DNA of 64,000 nt, taken from assembly GCF_002284565.1 (NCBI RefSeq), contig NZ_NPKI01000051.1, positions 1 through 64,000 of the forward strand. Reading direction: 5' to 3'. This DNA comes from Mesorhizobium mediterraneum. GTDB taxonomy: Bacteria; Pseudomonadota; Alphaproteobacteria; Rhizobiales; Rhizobiaceae. Below the pieces are notes generated by a model, which saw nothing but the letters and a program-made list of their open reading frames with translations, searched no databases and was not told the origin of the DNA. A program made the position numbers and the translations under genes. This document shows, piece after piece, positions 45,593 to 55,006 of this stretch; the first letter of the stretch is position 1; every line of letters begins with the position of its first letter.

Positions 45593-46987
45593 ATGTTGAA
45601 TCGACCCAAATCGACGATTGCCAGGGCAGCGCGCGTCTTCGCGACGCTTTCGCTTGCTGCGACGGTCGCCGTGACCAGCACGGTCAGCGCCTTCGCGCAA
45701 AACGTGCCGGTCGTGCGCGACGCCGAGATCGAGGCGCTGGTGCGCGATTTTGCGCGGCCGATCTTCAGGGCCGCGGGCCTGCCGGAAGACGGCGTGGACA
45801 TCGTGCTGGTCAACGACCAGAGTTTCAACGCTTTCGTTGCCGGGTCTCGTCTGTTCATCAACACCGGGGCCCTGATGTCGGCGGAGACGCCCAACGAGAT
45901 CATCGGCGTCATCGCCCATGAGGCCGGCCACATTGCCGGCGGGCACCAGCAAAAATTGCGCAACCAGCTCGAACGCGCCAAGACGATGGCCATCATCGCG
46001 ACACTGCTTGGCGCCGGTGCCGTCGTCGCCGGCGCCACCACCAAAAGCCGGGGCCTCGCCGGCGCCGGCATGGGGGTTGCGGCTGGCGGCGGCGAGATGG
46101 CGCAGCGCAGTATCCTCGCCTATCAGCGCACCGAGGAGATGACCGCCGACCGCTCGGCGATAACCTATCTCAATGCCACCGGCCAGTCTGGAATGGGCAT
46201 GCTGAAAACCTTCGACCGCTTCCAGAGCGCGCTCTCGCTGTCGGGGGCGCAGGTCGATCCCTACCGGATCAGCCATCCGCTGCCGCGGGAACGCATCGCC
46301 AATCTCGAAGTCCTGGTCAAGCAGAGCCCCTATGTCGACAAGGTGGATCCGCCGGCACTGCAGCAGCGGCACGACATGATGCGCATCAAGATCGCCGCCT
46401 ACATGGAAGGCCAGGCTGCCGCATCGCGGCTGATGCGCAAAAACCCGGGCAGCCTCGCCTCGCAATATGGCGATGCGCAGACGGCCTATCTCTATGGCAA
46501 TCTGGCCAAAGCGCTTGCCAAGACCAACGCACTGATCAAGGCACAGCCCAAAAACCCCTATTTCCAGGAATTGCGCGGCGACATCCTGATGAAGGCGAAC
46601 AAGCCGAGGGACGCGGCGGAAGCCTATGCCAAGGCGGTCAGCCTCGATCCGGCGCGATCCGGGCTGCTGCCGGTCTCCTACGGCCAGGCGCTGATGGCCG
46701 TCGGCACGCCCGATTCCCTGGAGAAAGCGGTGGTGCAGATCAACAAAGGCCTCGGGCGCGACCGGGAAAACGCGGTCGGGTATCGCTATCTGGCCCAGGC
46801 CTATGGCGAGCTCGGCAAAATCCCGGCCGCCGACCTTGCGACCGCCGAAGGTCATTTCTATTCCGGCGCCTATAAGGATGCCAAGATCTTCGCAATGCGC
46901 GCGCAGATGAAAATGAAGCGCGGCGAGCCGGGCTGGATCCGCGCGCAGGACATCATAAACTACGCACCATCAGGCAAGAAAAAGTGA
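45593..46987 (+). CDS. Periplasmic M48 metalloprotease with TPR repeats (BepA-like)
   Basis: A 464-residue exported protease. The signal peptide is followed by an M48 domain with the zinc motif HEAGH (His109, His113) and the third-ligand helix EEMTADRSAITYL. The C-terminal half has tetratricopeptide repeats (for example NPYFQELRGDILMKANKPRD). BepA-type proteins process or degrade outer-membrane proteins during assembly. It heads a conserved gene run with a DsbA-like protein 73 bases downstream. Confidence 0.94.
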   Translation: MLNRPKSTIARAARVFATLSLAATVAVTSTVSAFAQNVPVVRDAEIEALVRDFARPIFRAAGLPEDGVDIVLVNDQSFNAFVAGSRLFINTGALMSAETPNEIIGVIAHEAGHIAGGHQQKLRNQLERAKTMAIIATLLGAGAVVAGATTKSRGLAGAGMGVAAGGGEMAQRSILAYQRTEEMTADRSAITYLNATGQSGMGMLKTFDRFQSALSLSGAQVDPYRISHPLPRERIANLEVLVKQSPYVDKVDPPALQQRHDMMRIKIAAYMEGQAAASRLMRKNPGSLASQYGDAQTAYLYGNLAKALAKTNALIKAQPKNPYFQELRGDILMKANKPRDAAEAYAKAVSLDPARSGLLPVSYGQALMAVGTPDSLEKAVVQINKGLGRDRENAVGYRYLAQAYGELGKIPAADLATAEGHFYSGAYKDAKIFAMRAQMKMKRGEPGWIRAQDIINYAPSGKKK

Positions 46988-47060
46988 ACCATCCGGCCGT
47001 GCGCGGCGACATATAGTCGGACCAATTGGGGCCGGAAACCAGGCAAGAGGATCGAGGACC

Positions 47061-47864
47061 ATGAACAAGGCAATTCTGCTGGGCACCACGGGAGTGGCGG
47101 TCGCTCTCGCCATGCTGGGTTTCGGGTTCGTGACCGGAAGTCCGCAAGCGGCAAAGGCCGATGCCGCGCAGATCGCCCAGGCGGCGTCCGCCGACACCAA
47201 GATTGACCGGGCCGAAGTCGAGGGCATCATCCGCGATTACCTCTTGAAGAACCCGGAAGTGCTGCTGGAGGCTCAGCAAGCGCTCGAGGCCAAGCAGAAG
47301 GAGGCGCAGCAGGTTGCCAGCCTCAGCGTCATCAAAAATGCCAAGGACCAGATCTTCAATTCGACCTTCGACGGCGTCGTCGGCAATCCGAACGGCAAGG
47401 TCACCATCGTCGAGTTCTACGATTACAATTGCGGCTACTGCAAACGCGCCATGGAGGACATGCAGGCACTGACGACAGCCGATCCGGACCTGCGCTTCGT
47501 GCTCAAGGAGTTCCCTATCCTGGGCCCGGATTCGCAGAAGGCGAGCGTCGTCTCGATGGCCTTCCACCTGATGATGCCGGAGAAATACGGCGAGTTCCAC
47601 AACGCGCTGCTCGGCGGCCAGGGACGCGCCACCGAGGCGGCGGCCCTCAAGGTAGCGCTTTCGCTCGGCGCCGACGAAGCGGCGCTGCGCGAGAAGATGA
47701 AGGACCCGTCGATCGCCGAGGCCCTCTCCAAGACCTATGACCTTGCCAACAAGCTGGCCATCACCGGAACGCCCTCTTATGTGGTCGGCAACGAGGTGGT
47801 ATTCGGGGCGCTCGGGCAGGAAGTGCTGGCGGAGAAGATCGAGGCGGCCAAGGCCGCACTCTGA
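47061..47864 (+). CDS. DsbA-family thiol oxidoreductase
   Basis: A 267-residue exported protein with signal segment AILLGTTGVAVALAMLGFGF, a coiled N-terminal region rich in Q and E, and a thioredoxin-fold domain with active site CGYC (Cys124-Cys127) in FYDYNCGYCKRA and cis-proline segment ITGTPSYVV. It resembles BdbD/ScsC/Com1-like periplasmic disulfide proteins with an N-terminal oligomerisation arm; oxidase or isomerase direction is not decided by sequence. Confidence 0.93.
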   Translation: MNKAILLGTTGVAVALAMLGFGFVTGSPQAAKADAAQIAQAASADTKIDRAEVEGIIRDYLLKNPEVLLEAQQALEAKQKEAQQVASLSVIKNAKDQIFNSTFDGVVGNPNGKVTIVEFYDYNCGYCKRAMEDMQALTTADPDLRFVLKEFPILGPDSQKASVVSMAFHLMMPEKYGEFHNALLGGQGRATEAAALKVALSLGADEAALREKMKDPSIAEALSKTYDLANKLAITGTPSYVVGNEVVFGALGQEVLAEKIEAAKAAL

Positions 47865-48008
47865 TCGACCGCTGGTTTTCGGCGCAAGCCGTTTTTCCAC
47901 CTGTTGTGGACAGCGAAAGAACCCACTTGCGCTCTTTTCGCAGGCGTCTAAGCCCAGTATAGAGGCCCGGTGCGCCGGCTGATGCGGGCGGCGGGAAAGG
48001 TCGGCATT

Positions 48009-48443
48009 TTGAAAACGGTTTTCGTCCTGAACGGTCCCAACCTCAACGCGCTCGGCAAGCGCGAGCCAGGCATCTATGGCGGCAAGACGCTTGCGGCGAT
48101 CGCTGACGATTGCAAGCAGGCGGGTGCGGCGCTTGGGCTCGAGATCGATTTCCGTCAGTCGAACCATGAGGGCGACCTCGTCGACTGGATACAGGAAGCC
48201 GCCGACAAGGCTGTCGGCATCGTCATCAATCCGGGCGCCTACAGCCACACCTCGATCGCCATTCACGACGCCATCCGCTCCGTCGTGCCATTGCCCGTCG
48301 CCGAAGTTCATCTTTCCAACATCCATGCGCGGGAATCATTTCGCCACGTCTCCATGGTCTCGCCGGTCGCCGTCGGCATGATCTGCGGGTTCGGGCCGCT
48401 CGGCTACACGCTGGCGCTGCAGGCGCTGGCCGCACGCCTATGA
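48009..48443 (+). CDS. aroQ: 3-dehydroquinate dehydratase, type II
   Basis: A 144-residue enzyme of the shikimate pathway that dehydrates 3-dehydroquinate. Signature segments are VFVLNGPNLNALGKREPGIYG, EIDFRQSNHEGDLVDWI, VINPGAYSHTSIA with the catalytic histidine later in VEVHLSNIHARE (here AEVHLSNIHARESFR). TTG 48009 is chosen because the family starts directly at KTVFVLNGPN; ATG 47982 is an alternative. Upstream of accB, a common arrangement. Confidence 0.94.
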   Translation: MKTVFVLNGPNLNALGKREPGIYGGKTLAAIADDCKQAGAALGLEIDFRQSNHEGDLVDWIQEAADKAVGIVINPGAYSHTSIAIHDAIRSVVPLPVAEVHLSNIHARESFRHVSMVSPVAVGMICGFGPLGYTLALQALAARL

Positions 48444-48469
48444 CCGGCCAACAAACAGAAGGCTCGAAA

Positions 48470-48928
48470 ATGTCGATAAAGAAGAACGGTGTTGACCAGC
48501 AGCTTATCCGCGACCTGGCGGGCATACTGAACGACACCAACCTCACCGAGATCGAGGTCGAGCTGGGCGACTTGAAGGTCCGCGTGTCGCGACAGGCGCC
48601 GGCCGTCCATGCGGTCGCCGCACCGCAGCCCGCCTATGCGCCGCCGGCAGCGCAGCCGGCGGCCGCAACCGCCGCGGCAGCGGCCGAGATTTCCAAGAAC
48701 GCGGTCGCCTCGCCGATGGTCGGCACCGCCTATCTGGCGCCGTCGCCCGACGCCAAGGCGTTCATCGAGGTCGGCCAGCAGGTCAAGGAAGGCCAGACGC
48801 TGCTGATCATCGAGGCGATGAAGACGATGAACCAGATCCCCTCACCCCGTGCCGGCACAGTGACGGCGATCCTGTTCGAGGATGCGCAGCCGGTCGAATA
48901 TGGCATGCCGCTCGTCGTGATCGAGTAG
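48470..48928 (+). CDS. accB: Acetyl-CoA carboxylase biotin carboxyl carrier protein
   Basis: A 152-residue carrier. The N-terminal helix domain (GVDQQLIRDLAGILNDTNL) is followed by a proline/alanine linker and the biotinyl domain, with EAMKTM and biotin lysine at residue 118. ATG 48470 is preferred, with AGAAGG upstream; an ATG at 48440 overlaps the aroQ stop and would add ten residues. It works with AccC and the AccAD carboxyltransferase in the first step of fatty acid synthesis. Confidence 0.96.
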   Translation: MSIKKNGVDQQLIRDLAGILNDTNLTEIEVELGDLKVRVSRQAPAVHAVAAPQPAYAPPAAQPAAATAAAAAEISKNAVASPMVGTAYLAPSPDAKAFIEVGQQVKEGQTLLIIEAMKTMNQIPSPRAGTVTAILFEDAQPVEYGMPLVVIE

Positions 48929-48947
48929 AGCCGGGAACAGCCGAGAA

Positions 48948-50291
48948 ATGTTCCAGAAAATCCTCATCGCCAATCGCGGCGAAATCGCTCTGAGGGTGCT
49001 GCGCGCCTGCAAGGAGCTAGGCATCCAGACAGTGGTGGTGCATTCGACCGCCGACGCCGATGCCATGCATGTGCGGCTCGCCGACGAGAGCGTCTGCATC
49101 GGTCCGCCGCCGTCGCGCGACAGCTATCTCAACATCCACCAGATCGTCGCGGCCTGCGAGATCACCGGCGCCGACGCTGTGCATCCGGGCTACGGCTTCC
49201 TGTCGGAGAATGCCAAATTCGCCGATATCCTCGCCGCGCACAACATCACCTTCATCGGCCCGTCCGGCGACCACATCCGCATCATGGGCGACAAGATCGA
49301 GGCCAAGCGCACCGCAAAGCGTCTTGGCATTCCGGTGGTGCCCGGCTCCGACGGTGCGGTCACCGAGGAAAAGGAAGCCAAACGCATCGCCGCCGAGATC
49401 GGCTATCCCGTGATCATCAAAGCGTCGGCCGGTGGCGGCGGACGCGGCATGAAGGTGGCGCGCAGCGAAGCCGATCTTGTGGTCGCGCTGCAGACGGCGC
49501 GCTCGGAAGCCGGAGCCGCCTTTGGCGACGACGCCGTCTACATCGAGAAATATCTCGAAAAGCCGCGCCATATCGAGGTGCAAGTGTTCGGCGACGGTGC
49601 TGGCCGCGGCGTGCATTTCGGCGAACGCGACTGCTCGCTGCAGCGGCGCCACCAGAAGGTCTGGGAAGAGGCGCCCTCGCCGGCGCTCAATGCCGAGGAG
49701 CGCGCGCATATCGGCGGCGTCTGTGCCAAGGCTATCGCCGATCTCGGCTACTCCGGCGCCGGCACCATCGAATTCCTCTACGAGAACGGCGAATTCTACT
49801 TCATCGAGATGAACACCCGCCTGCAGGTCGAGCATCCGGTGACGGAGGCGATCACCGGCATCGACCTCGTGCATGAGCAGATCCGCGTCGCCTCGGGCGG
49901 CGGGCTTTCGGTGCGCCAGGAAGATATCCGCTTTCAGGGCCACGCCATCGAATGCCGCATCAATGCCGAGGATCCGCGCACCTTCACCCCGTCACCCGGC
50001 ACGATCACCCATTTCCACACGCCGGGCGGCCTCGGCATCCGCGTCGATTCCGGCGTCTATTCCGGCTACAAGATCCCGCCCTATTACGACAGCCTGATCG
50101 GCAAGCTGATCGTGCACGGCCGCAACCGTGTCGAATGCATGATGCGGCTGCGGCGGGCGCTCGACGAATTCGTCGTCGACGGCATCAAGACAACGCTGCC
50201 GCTGTTTCGTGATCTCGTCGGCAATGCCGATATCGCCAATGGCGAGTATGACATCCACTGGCTGGAAAAATATCTGGCCAAAGAGGATTAG
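48948..50291 (+). CDS. accC: Acetyl-CoA carboxylase, biotin carboxylase subunit
   Basis: A 447-residue ATP-grasp enzyme that carboxylates biotin on AccB. FQKILIANRGEIALRVLRAC at the N-terminus, the glycine loop SAGGGGRGMKVARS, the EKYLEKPRHIEVQVFGD stretch, the metal and catalytic region FIEMNTRLQVEHPVTE and GHAIECRINAEDP are all present. It lies 19 bases after accB in the same operon. Confidence 0.98.
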   Translation: MFQKILIANRGEIALRVLRACKELGIQTVVVHSTADADAMHVRLADESVCIGPPPSRDSYLNIHQIVAACEITGADAVHPGYGFLSENAKFADILAAHNITFIGPSGDHIRIMGDKIEAKRTAKRLGIPVVPGSDGAVTEEKEAKRIAAEIGYPVIIKASAGGGGRGMKVARSEADLVVALQTARSEAGAAFGDDAVYIEKYLEKPRHIEVQVFGDGAGRGVHFGERDCSLQRRHQKVWEEAPSPALNAEERAHIGGVCAKAIADLGYSGAGTIEFLYENGEFYFIEMNTRLQVEHPVTEAITGIDLVHEQIRVASGGGLSVRQEDIRFQGHAIECRINAEDPRTFTPSPGTITHFHTPGGLGIRVDSGVYSGYKIPPYYDSLIGKLIVHGRNRVECMMRLRRALDEFVVDGIKTTLPLFRDLVGNADIANGEYDIHWLEKYLAKED

Positions 50292-50320
50292 GTCGTGAAC
50301 TAATAGAATATAATGATGCG

Positions 50321-50938
50321 ATGACCCGTCCCTACGCGCCAGGCTATCGCATACCGACCGACCTGTTGCTCAAGGCCTACGCCTCGGGCGTCTTCCCGAT
50401 GGCCGAAAGCGCCACCGATCCCGAAGTGTTCTGGGTGCGGCCGGAGACGCGCGGCATCATCCCTCTCGATGGTTTTCACACGCCCAAAAGCCTGAGGAAA
50501 GCGATCCGGAAAAGGCAGTTCGACATCCGTTTCGATTTCGACTTCGAGGCGACCATCGATGGCTGCGCCGAGCGGCGCGAGGAGCGCCGGTCGACCTGGA
50601 TCAATGCGCCGATCCGCGAAGCCTATGTCGAACTTCATCGAATGGGCCATTGCCATTCGGTCGAAGCCTGGCGCGAGGGTCGGCTGGTCGGCGGCCTTTA
50701 CGGCGTCTCGCTCGGCCGGGTGTTCTTCGGCGAAAGCATGTTCGCCAGGGAAACGGACGCGTCGAAGGTCTGCCTGGTGCATCTGGTCGAGCGCCTGAAG
50801 CAACGGCACTTTGCGCTGCTCGACACGCAGTTCACCACCGAGCACCTCAAACGCTTCGGCGCGGTCGACGTGCCAAGGGGCAGATACGAAAAGATGCTGG
50901 CTGACGCGCTGAAGGGCGAAGCGGTCTTCTTTCCCTGA
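50321..50938 (+). CDS. aat: Leucyl/phenylalanyl-tRNA-protein transferase
   Basis: A 205-residue enzyme that adds Leu or Phe to N-terminal Arg/Lys of proteins, marking them for ClpS-ClpAP. Family motifs: YASGVFPMAES, FWVRPETRGIIPLDGFH, GHCHSVEAWREGRLVGGLYG and GRVFFGESMFARETDASKVCLV. Start ATG 50321. Its stop codon lies in an 18-bp perfect tandem duplication. Confidence 0.96.
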   Translation: MTRPYAPGYRIPTDLLLKAYASGVFPMAESATDPEVFWVRPETRGIIPLDGFHTPKSLRKAIRKRQFDIRFDFDFEATIDGCAERREERRSTWINAPIREAYVELHRMGHCHSVEAWREGRLVGGLYGVSLGRVFFGESMFARETDASKVCLVHLVERLKQRHFALLDTQFTTEHLKRFGAVDVPRGRYEKMLADALKGEAVFFP

Positions 50939-50965
50939 CGACCCGTCTTTCCCTGACGACCCGTC
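50930..50965. repeat. 18-bp perfect tandem duplication across the aat stop
   Basis: TTTCCCTGACGACCCGTC occurs twice in a row. The first copy holds the last codons and stop of aat, so the second is outside the gene. A simple slippage duplication. Confidence 0.95.
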
Positions 50966-50968
50966 CAA

Positions 50969-51337
50969 TCAGTCTTTTGCCGCAACTTCGAGCGGCGTCT
51001 GTGCGTGGAACATCATCTTCCAGCCATTGACGCGATGGACATAGCCGGTGCTGACCAGCGCCGCATAAGGCTCGCCATTCTCGCGAGTGGCATGGGCCTC
51101 ATAGGTCAGCATGACAATGTCGCTACCCGGCTCGATGATGCCCTTGAGGTCGATGTCGAGATCGCGCCAGCGGTTCGGGTCCGTCGCGGTTTCGGCCAGA
51201 TCGGCGTTGCTCATCGCCTGCGCCATCTGTGGGAACGCCACCAGGCATTCGGTGTCGGCATTGGCTTTGAAATAGGCTGCGTCACCGGTCCAGAACCCTT
51301 TTTCGAGCTCGAGAAGCTCGCCTTTGTTGGCCATCAT
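50969..51337 (-). CDS. NTF2-like (SnoaL/DUF4440-type) protein
   Basis: A 122-residue cytosolic protein starting MMANKGELLELEKGFWTGDA, with VMLTYEAHATRENGEPYAA and HRVNGWKMMFHAQTP, a pattern of NTF2-like cone folds. No catalytic residues can be assigned. GGAGGACG precedes the start. It is convergent with aat. Confidence 0.85.
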   Translation of the reverse strand: MMANKGELLELEKGFWTGDAAYFKANADTECLVAFPQMAQAMSNADLAETATDPNRWRDLDIDLKGIIEPGSDIVMLTYEAHATRENGEPYAALVSTGYVHRVNGWKMMFHAQTPLEVAAKD

Positions 51338-51402
51338 CGGAACGTCCTCCGCACGTGCCCTAACGCGCGGCTGGCAGGGCAGTTCCGAAAGGACGCAGCG
51401 CT

Positions 51403-51963
51403 CTAGTTGGTCTTGGCCGCGTCGGGTGCCGGCACATCCGACTTCTGCTTGCAGCCCTTCAGCCAGACGTCGTAGACGGCGTGCTCGACAGCGTTGAGGC
51501 CGGGGCTCTCGGCAAACATCCAGCCTGTGAAGATGCGGCGGATCTTGCGATCCAGCGTGATCTCGTCGACCTCGACGAAGGAATCGGTCTTTGGCTCTTC
51601 GGTTTGCGGCCGCGAATAGCAGATGCGCGGCGTCACCTGCAAAGCACCGAACTGCACCGTCTCGTCGATATAGACATCGAAGGTGATGATGCGGCCGGTG
51701 ATCTTGTCGATGCCGGCGAATTCGGCGACGGGATTGGTGATTCGTTGTGGTGCCGCCGGTGCCGCCGGCGCCACTGTCGCATCCGGTTCCACTGGCGCAT
51801 CCGGTTCCATTGACGCATCCGGGTCCACTGGCGCCTCAAATTCCGTCGGCGCCCCCGGATCCGCTGGCACCTCCAACGTCTGCGCGGCGGCCATGCTAAA
51901 AGCGGCAAAACCGGCGGCGGCCACCGTCAGTCCGCCTATCGAGATTCGGCTGAAAATGCTCAT
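51403..51963 (-). CDS. DUF2155 exported protein
   Basis: A 186-residue exported protein with a signal segment (GGLTVAAAGFAAFSMAAAQ), a P/D/E-rich linker made of three 18-bp tandem units (51779-51832), and the DUF2155 domain: FAGIDKITGRIITFDVYIDE, VTPRICYSRP and RRIFTGWMFAESPGLNAVEH. The domain is conserved in alphaproteobacteria next to the NDUFA12 gene, as here; function unknown. Confidence 0.94.
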   Translation of the reverse strand: MSIFSRISIGGLTVAAAGFAAFSMAAAQTLEVPADPGAPTEFEAPVDPDASMEPDAPVEPDATVAPAAPAAPQRITNPVAEFAGIDKITGRIITFDVYIDETVQFGALQVTPRICYSRPQTEEPKTDSFVEVDEITLDRKIRRIFTGWMFAESPGLNAVEHAVYDVWLKGCKQKSDVPAPDAAKTN

Positions 51964-52090
51964 GCAAGGGGTCCGGTGGTTTGCGCCCGGGGTGATTCTG
52001 TCGCGCCCAAGGCTAGTCGCTGCTGTCAGATCAGCAAGCAGCTAAACGCCAATTGTGGCGATAAAGGACCGATCCGCCCTTGACGAGCGG

Positions 52091-52489
52091 TTACGAACCC
52101 GGCGTCCAGGCGTCGTAATCGCCTGTCACCTGCGGACGATGCTGATTGGTGAGCACGGAGCCCTTGGGGCGATAGGCGGCGGCACTTCCGGTAAGATTCG
52201 GCTCATGCGGCTTCTGCCAGTCGCGTGGCTTGTAGTTGTCGCTCGGCGGCGCGACATCGACGCGGTGATGCATCCAGCCATGCCAGCCGGGCGGAATCAT
52301 CGAGGCTTCCGAATAGTCGCGATAGATGACCCAGCGGCGGGTGCGGCCTTCCGAATCGACGCCACCCTCGTAGTAGATGTTGCCAGCCTCGTCCTGCCCG
52401 ACCTTCTTGCCGTGGCGCCAGGTGTGGAAGCGCGTTCCCAGCGTCTGGCTATTCCACCAGGTGAAAAACTGCAGAAGGAAAGTTTTCAT
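52091..52489 (-). CDS. NADH:ubiquinone oxidoreductase accessory subunit, NDUFA12/B17.2 type
   Basis: A 132-residue protein of the NDUFA12 family, an alphaproteobacterial and mitochondrial accessory subunit of respiratory complex I. QTLGTRFHTWRHGKKVGQDE, NIYYEGGVDSEGRTRRWVIY and IPPGWHGWMHHRVDVAP match. It is upstream of the DUF2155 gene on the same strand, the usual rhizobial order. Confidence 0.95.
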   Translation of the reverse strand: MKTFLLQFFTWWNSQTLGTRFHTWRHGKKVGQDEAGNIYYEGGVDSEGRTRRWVIYRDYSEASMIPPGWHGWMHHRVDVAPPSDNYKPRDWQKPHEPNLTGSAAAYRPKGSVLTNQHRPQVTGDYDAWTPGS

Positions 52490-52633
52490 CCAAATCCTCG
52501 CGGCGGGCGCCCGTTGCCTGCTTATGGCGTCAGGTCATCGCGAAGGCAAGACTTTTGCCTGAGGTGCCGTACAAATGGTTGTCAGAAGACCGACGTCCGT
52601 TATCGATGCGGACGCATACGGGACAGTCGATGT

Positions 52634-53695
52634 TTAAGGGCTTGCCATCAATGCTCGACTGAAGGCAGTGGTGACCATATTGATCAGTTCCGTATGGATT
52701 TCGCGCCGTGTGCGGCCTCCGCCATCCATGCAAATCGGATCACCAACCTTTTCAGCTTCGGCGAGCTCAGGCGCACCAGGTTTGCATTCGGCAAACATGC
52801 TGTAATGGCTCGCATCTCCGATTGTGGAATAAGTGGCATTTGGGATGGCTTTTGCAACTTTAGCGGCCTGCGCGGTCAGAGGAATTTTCCCTGGTTGACC
52901 TAGATTTATGAGTTCGACAGGAATTGAGATCTGCGAAAAGCTGTTGAATTCGAAGACATCAACGGGTGCAGGATCAATCGCCATTGCAAATCTGATACGC
53001 GTATCTTCATTGTTGCGGCCTGCCCATGTCAAATCCATGGCGTGAAGATCAACGCCGCTTTGCCTGACCCATCCACAAAGAGAAGGGTTGAGCGCGTCCG
53101 TATCGCAATAGCCCGCCAAACGTTTTGCATCGATGCGGGCACCAGCTATCGCCAAAGCTGTGCTTCCGCCCATGGAAAGCCCGAGAGTACCTACCTTGTC
53201 ATGTTCGAGGTGCTCTTCGAAAAAAGAGACTTTGTTCATCGCATTCAATGTCTCGGTGATATCCGCAGGTCTCAGCCAAAGCTTCATCGTTTCCACCGCG
53301 GATCGGTTTGCGCCTGTATTTCCGGGATGGGTAGGGGCCGCCACAACGAACCCCTGCTTCGCCAATGGCATCGCAATCCAGCTCAAGGCTTGCGCGTTTC
53401 CTGCCAGGCCAGCGCCATGGGATAGCAATATGAGAGGAAATTTTCCATCCGAGATTGGGGCATCGAGCATGGCAGGCGTTCCCACAAAAAACATGCTCTC
53501 CCCAAGCATAATCGGTTTGCCACCCGAAGATGCCGGGTACCAAACGGTCACGTCGAGATCGACCCCGCGCTCTTTGGAGAGAGCCGCAATCTGACGCACA
53601 CCGACATTGTCGCTGGCGACGGCTGGCTGTTGCACCACCAACGTCGAAGACGCGACGGTCCAAAGCATAGCCAAGACATTCATCAAGAACTTCAT
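52634..53695 (-). CDS. Exported alpha/beta hydrolase
   Basis: A 353-residue exported hydrolase. A signal segment (MNVLAMLWTVASSTLVV) precedes an alpha/beta fold with oxyanion segment LILLSHGAGLAGNAQ, nucleophile GLSMGGST and late histidine in IGDASHYSMF. Cysteines (YCDTDALNPSLCGW and others) suggest a disulfide. It resembles dienelactone-hydrolase/PAF-acetylhydrolase-like lipases. It follows a membrane-bound AraC-type regulator on the same strand, with a 22-bp palindrome between. Confidence 0.9.
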   Translation of the reverse strand: MKFLMNVLAMLWTVASSTLVVQQPAVASDNVGVRQIAALSKERGVDLDVTVWYPASSGGKPIMLGESMFFVGTPAMLDAPISDGKFPLILLSHGAGLAGNAQALSWIAMPLAKQGFVVAAPTHPGNTGANRSAVETMKLWLRPADITETLNAMNKVSFFEEHLEHDKVGTLGLSMGGSTALAIAGARIDAKRLAGYCDTDALNPSLCGWVRQSGVDLHAMDLTWAGRNNEDTRIRFAMAIDPAPVDVFEFNSFSQISIPVELINLGQPGKIPLTAQAAKVAKAIPNATYSTIGDASHYSMFAECKPGAPELAEAEKVGDPICMDGGGRTRREIHTELINMVTTAFSRALMASP

Positions 53696-53830
53696 TGTTT
53701 CCTCTTGCGCTCGTCATCATCGTCACGCTGTCAATTCTCGTACCGGAGTTCGGATATTTGCCGATAAGAATGAGCTTCAGCGTTCAGGCCCCAAGATTGA
53801 CCGGAATCCAGGCTGGCTCGCCCTCGAACG

Positions 53831-53852
53831 CGATCTTGGACGTCCAAGATCG
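53831..53852. promoter_or_regulatory. 22-bp perfect palindrome before the hydrolase gene
   Basis: CGATCTTGGAC-GTCCAAGATCG, 136 bases upstream of the hydrolase start and 48 bases past the AraC-type regulator stop. No T tract on either side, so an operator is more likely than a terminator. Confidence 0.45.
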
Positions 53853-53899
53853 TGATCAAGGTCGTTTCGCGCGATGAATTCAGCCCCCTAGGTGCAGGA

Positions 53900-55006
53900 T
53901 TACGAGGCGACAGGTGCCCCGTTTTGCGTTTCGGGCGCCGCAGACGTTTCGCCACCGACCCGGCGATAGGCGCTGGGCGTCATGCCCGTGACGCGCAGGA
54001 ACTCGCGGTTGAAGTTCGACTTAGTGCCAAAACCCGATTCCAGCATGACGACTGTCACAGGATCGCGTGTCGAGAACAGCCGTCGCTGCGCATCGCTGAC
54101 CCGGTATTCATTTACGACTTGGGAAACGTTGCGGCCATGAACCCGGTTAATCGCCCCGGAAATCTGTCGCGCAGGTATTCCGGCGCGCCGTGCCACACGG
54201 TCCAGCGTCAGGTCCGGATCGCGATAAAGATGCTGCTCAGCCATCAATGCATCAATCCGGCGTATAACGACCTCGTCCGCCACGGAAATATCCTCGCTGA
54301 CCGGCGAAGAGTAAGAGAGTGAAGGCTGTTGCTCGAAGGTGGCGAATGCGAGACCCTCCTCTGTAGCTTTGAGTTCCGCGTCAGGGCGAGTGTCGTCCGC
54401 GACCGTTGCGGCGTAACCGGCGACCGCTAGCCACAGAACGCTCGCAGCGGTCAGGAGCATTTGGGCCTGCCGCCCATCACCAAAAAGGAGATCAAGCGAT
54501 ACCGTTGCATCGACAAAGGCGGTGATAATGAGAAGAAGCGCGACCGCGATGAGCGCCTTGTGCGCGGTCCACTCGTCACTGAGACGCACAGCCGCAAGCG
54601 CGCTCGGGCCCTGCCGCGCAACTCGCAAGAGCGCGAGGCCGTATCCGAGATTGATCACGAAAAGAACAATGTCGATTGGTGCACGCCAGAAGGCGACGAG
54701 AGCCGCGACGAGGCACGCCGGCATTAAATGCGGCCACAGGTCTGAGGGTTTCGCCAGGTTCTTGCGACGAAGCTGATCGAAGGCGGCGAAGGAAAGCGCG
54801 GGCAGGACAGCTGCGAGGATTGGCTGGATGAAGCGGGCCGGATACCAACCGACGTTCCAGTTCAATCCTGACACAGTCGCCTGAATTGCGAAGGCGGCCA
54901 CGAGCAGCGGAAAGAGCCCGAGCTTTCCTTGTCCCTGCCGGGTCATCCGCACGAGGATAAGGAGCAGAACAAGCGAAATGACGAACGGGAGCGGTATCGA
55001 AGGCAT
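53900..55006 (-). CDS. AraC-family regulator with membrane-spanning N-terminus
   Basis: A 368-residue protein with six to seven hydrophobic segments in its first 215 residues (for example FVISLVLLLILVRM and ALIAVALLLIITAFVDATV), and a C-terminal AraC HTH domain: LTLDRVARRAGIPARQISGA and FGTKSNFNREFLRVTGMTPS. It is a one-component membrane-bound transcription factor. Its likely target is the exported hydrolase gene 204 bases downstream. Confidence 0.93.
   Translation of the reverse strand: MPSIPLPFVISLVLLLILVRMTRQGQGKLGLFPLLVAAFAIQATVSGLNWNVGWYPARFIQPILAAVLPALSFAAFDQLRRKNLAKPSDLWPHLMPACLVAALVAFWRAPIDIVLFVINLGYGLALLRVARQGPSALAAVRLSDEWTAHKALIAVALLLIITAFVDATVSLDLLFGDGRQAQMLLTAASVLWLAVAGYAATVADDTRPDAELKATEEGLAFATFEQQPSLSYSSPVSEDISVADEVVIRRIDALMAEQHLYRDPDLTLDRVARRAGIPARQISGAINRVHGRNVSQVVNEYRVSDAQRRLFSTRDPVTVVMLESGFGTKSNFNREFLRVTGMTPSAYRRVGGETSAAPETQNGAPVAS

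Noticed and set aside
52055..52903. A 282-codon plus-strand frame
   Set aside because: It runs antisense across the NDUFA12-type and hydrolase genes and shows no domain.
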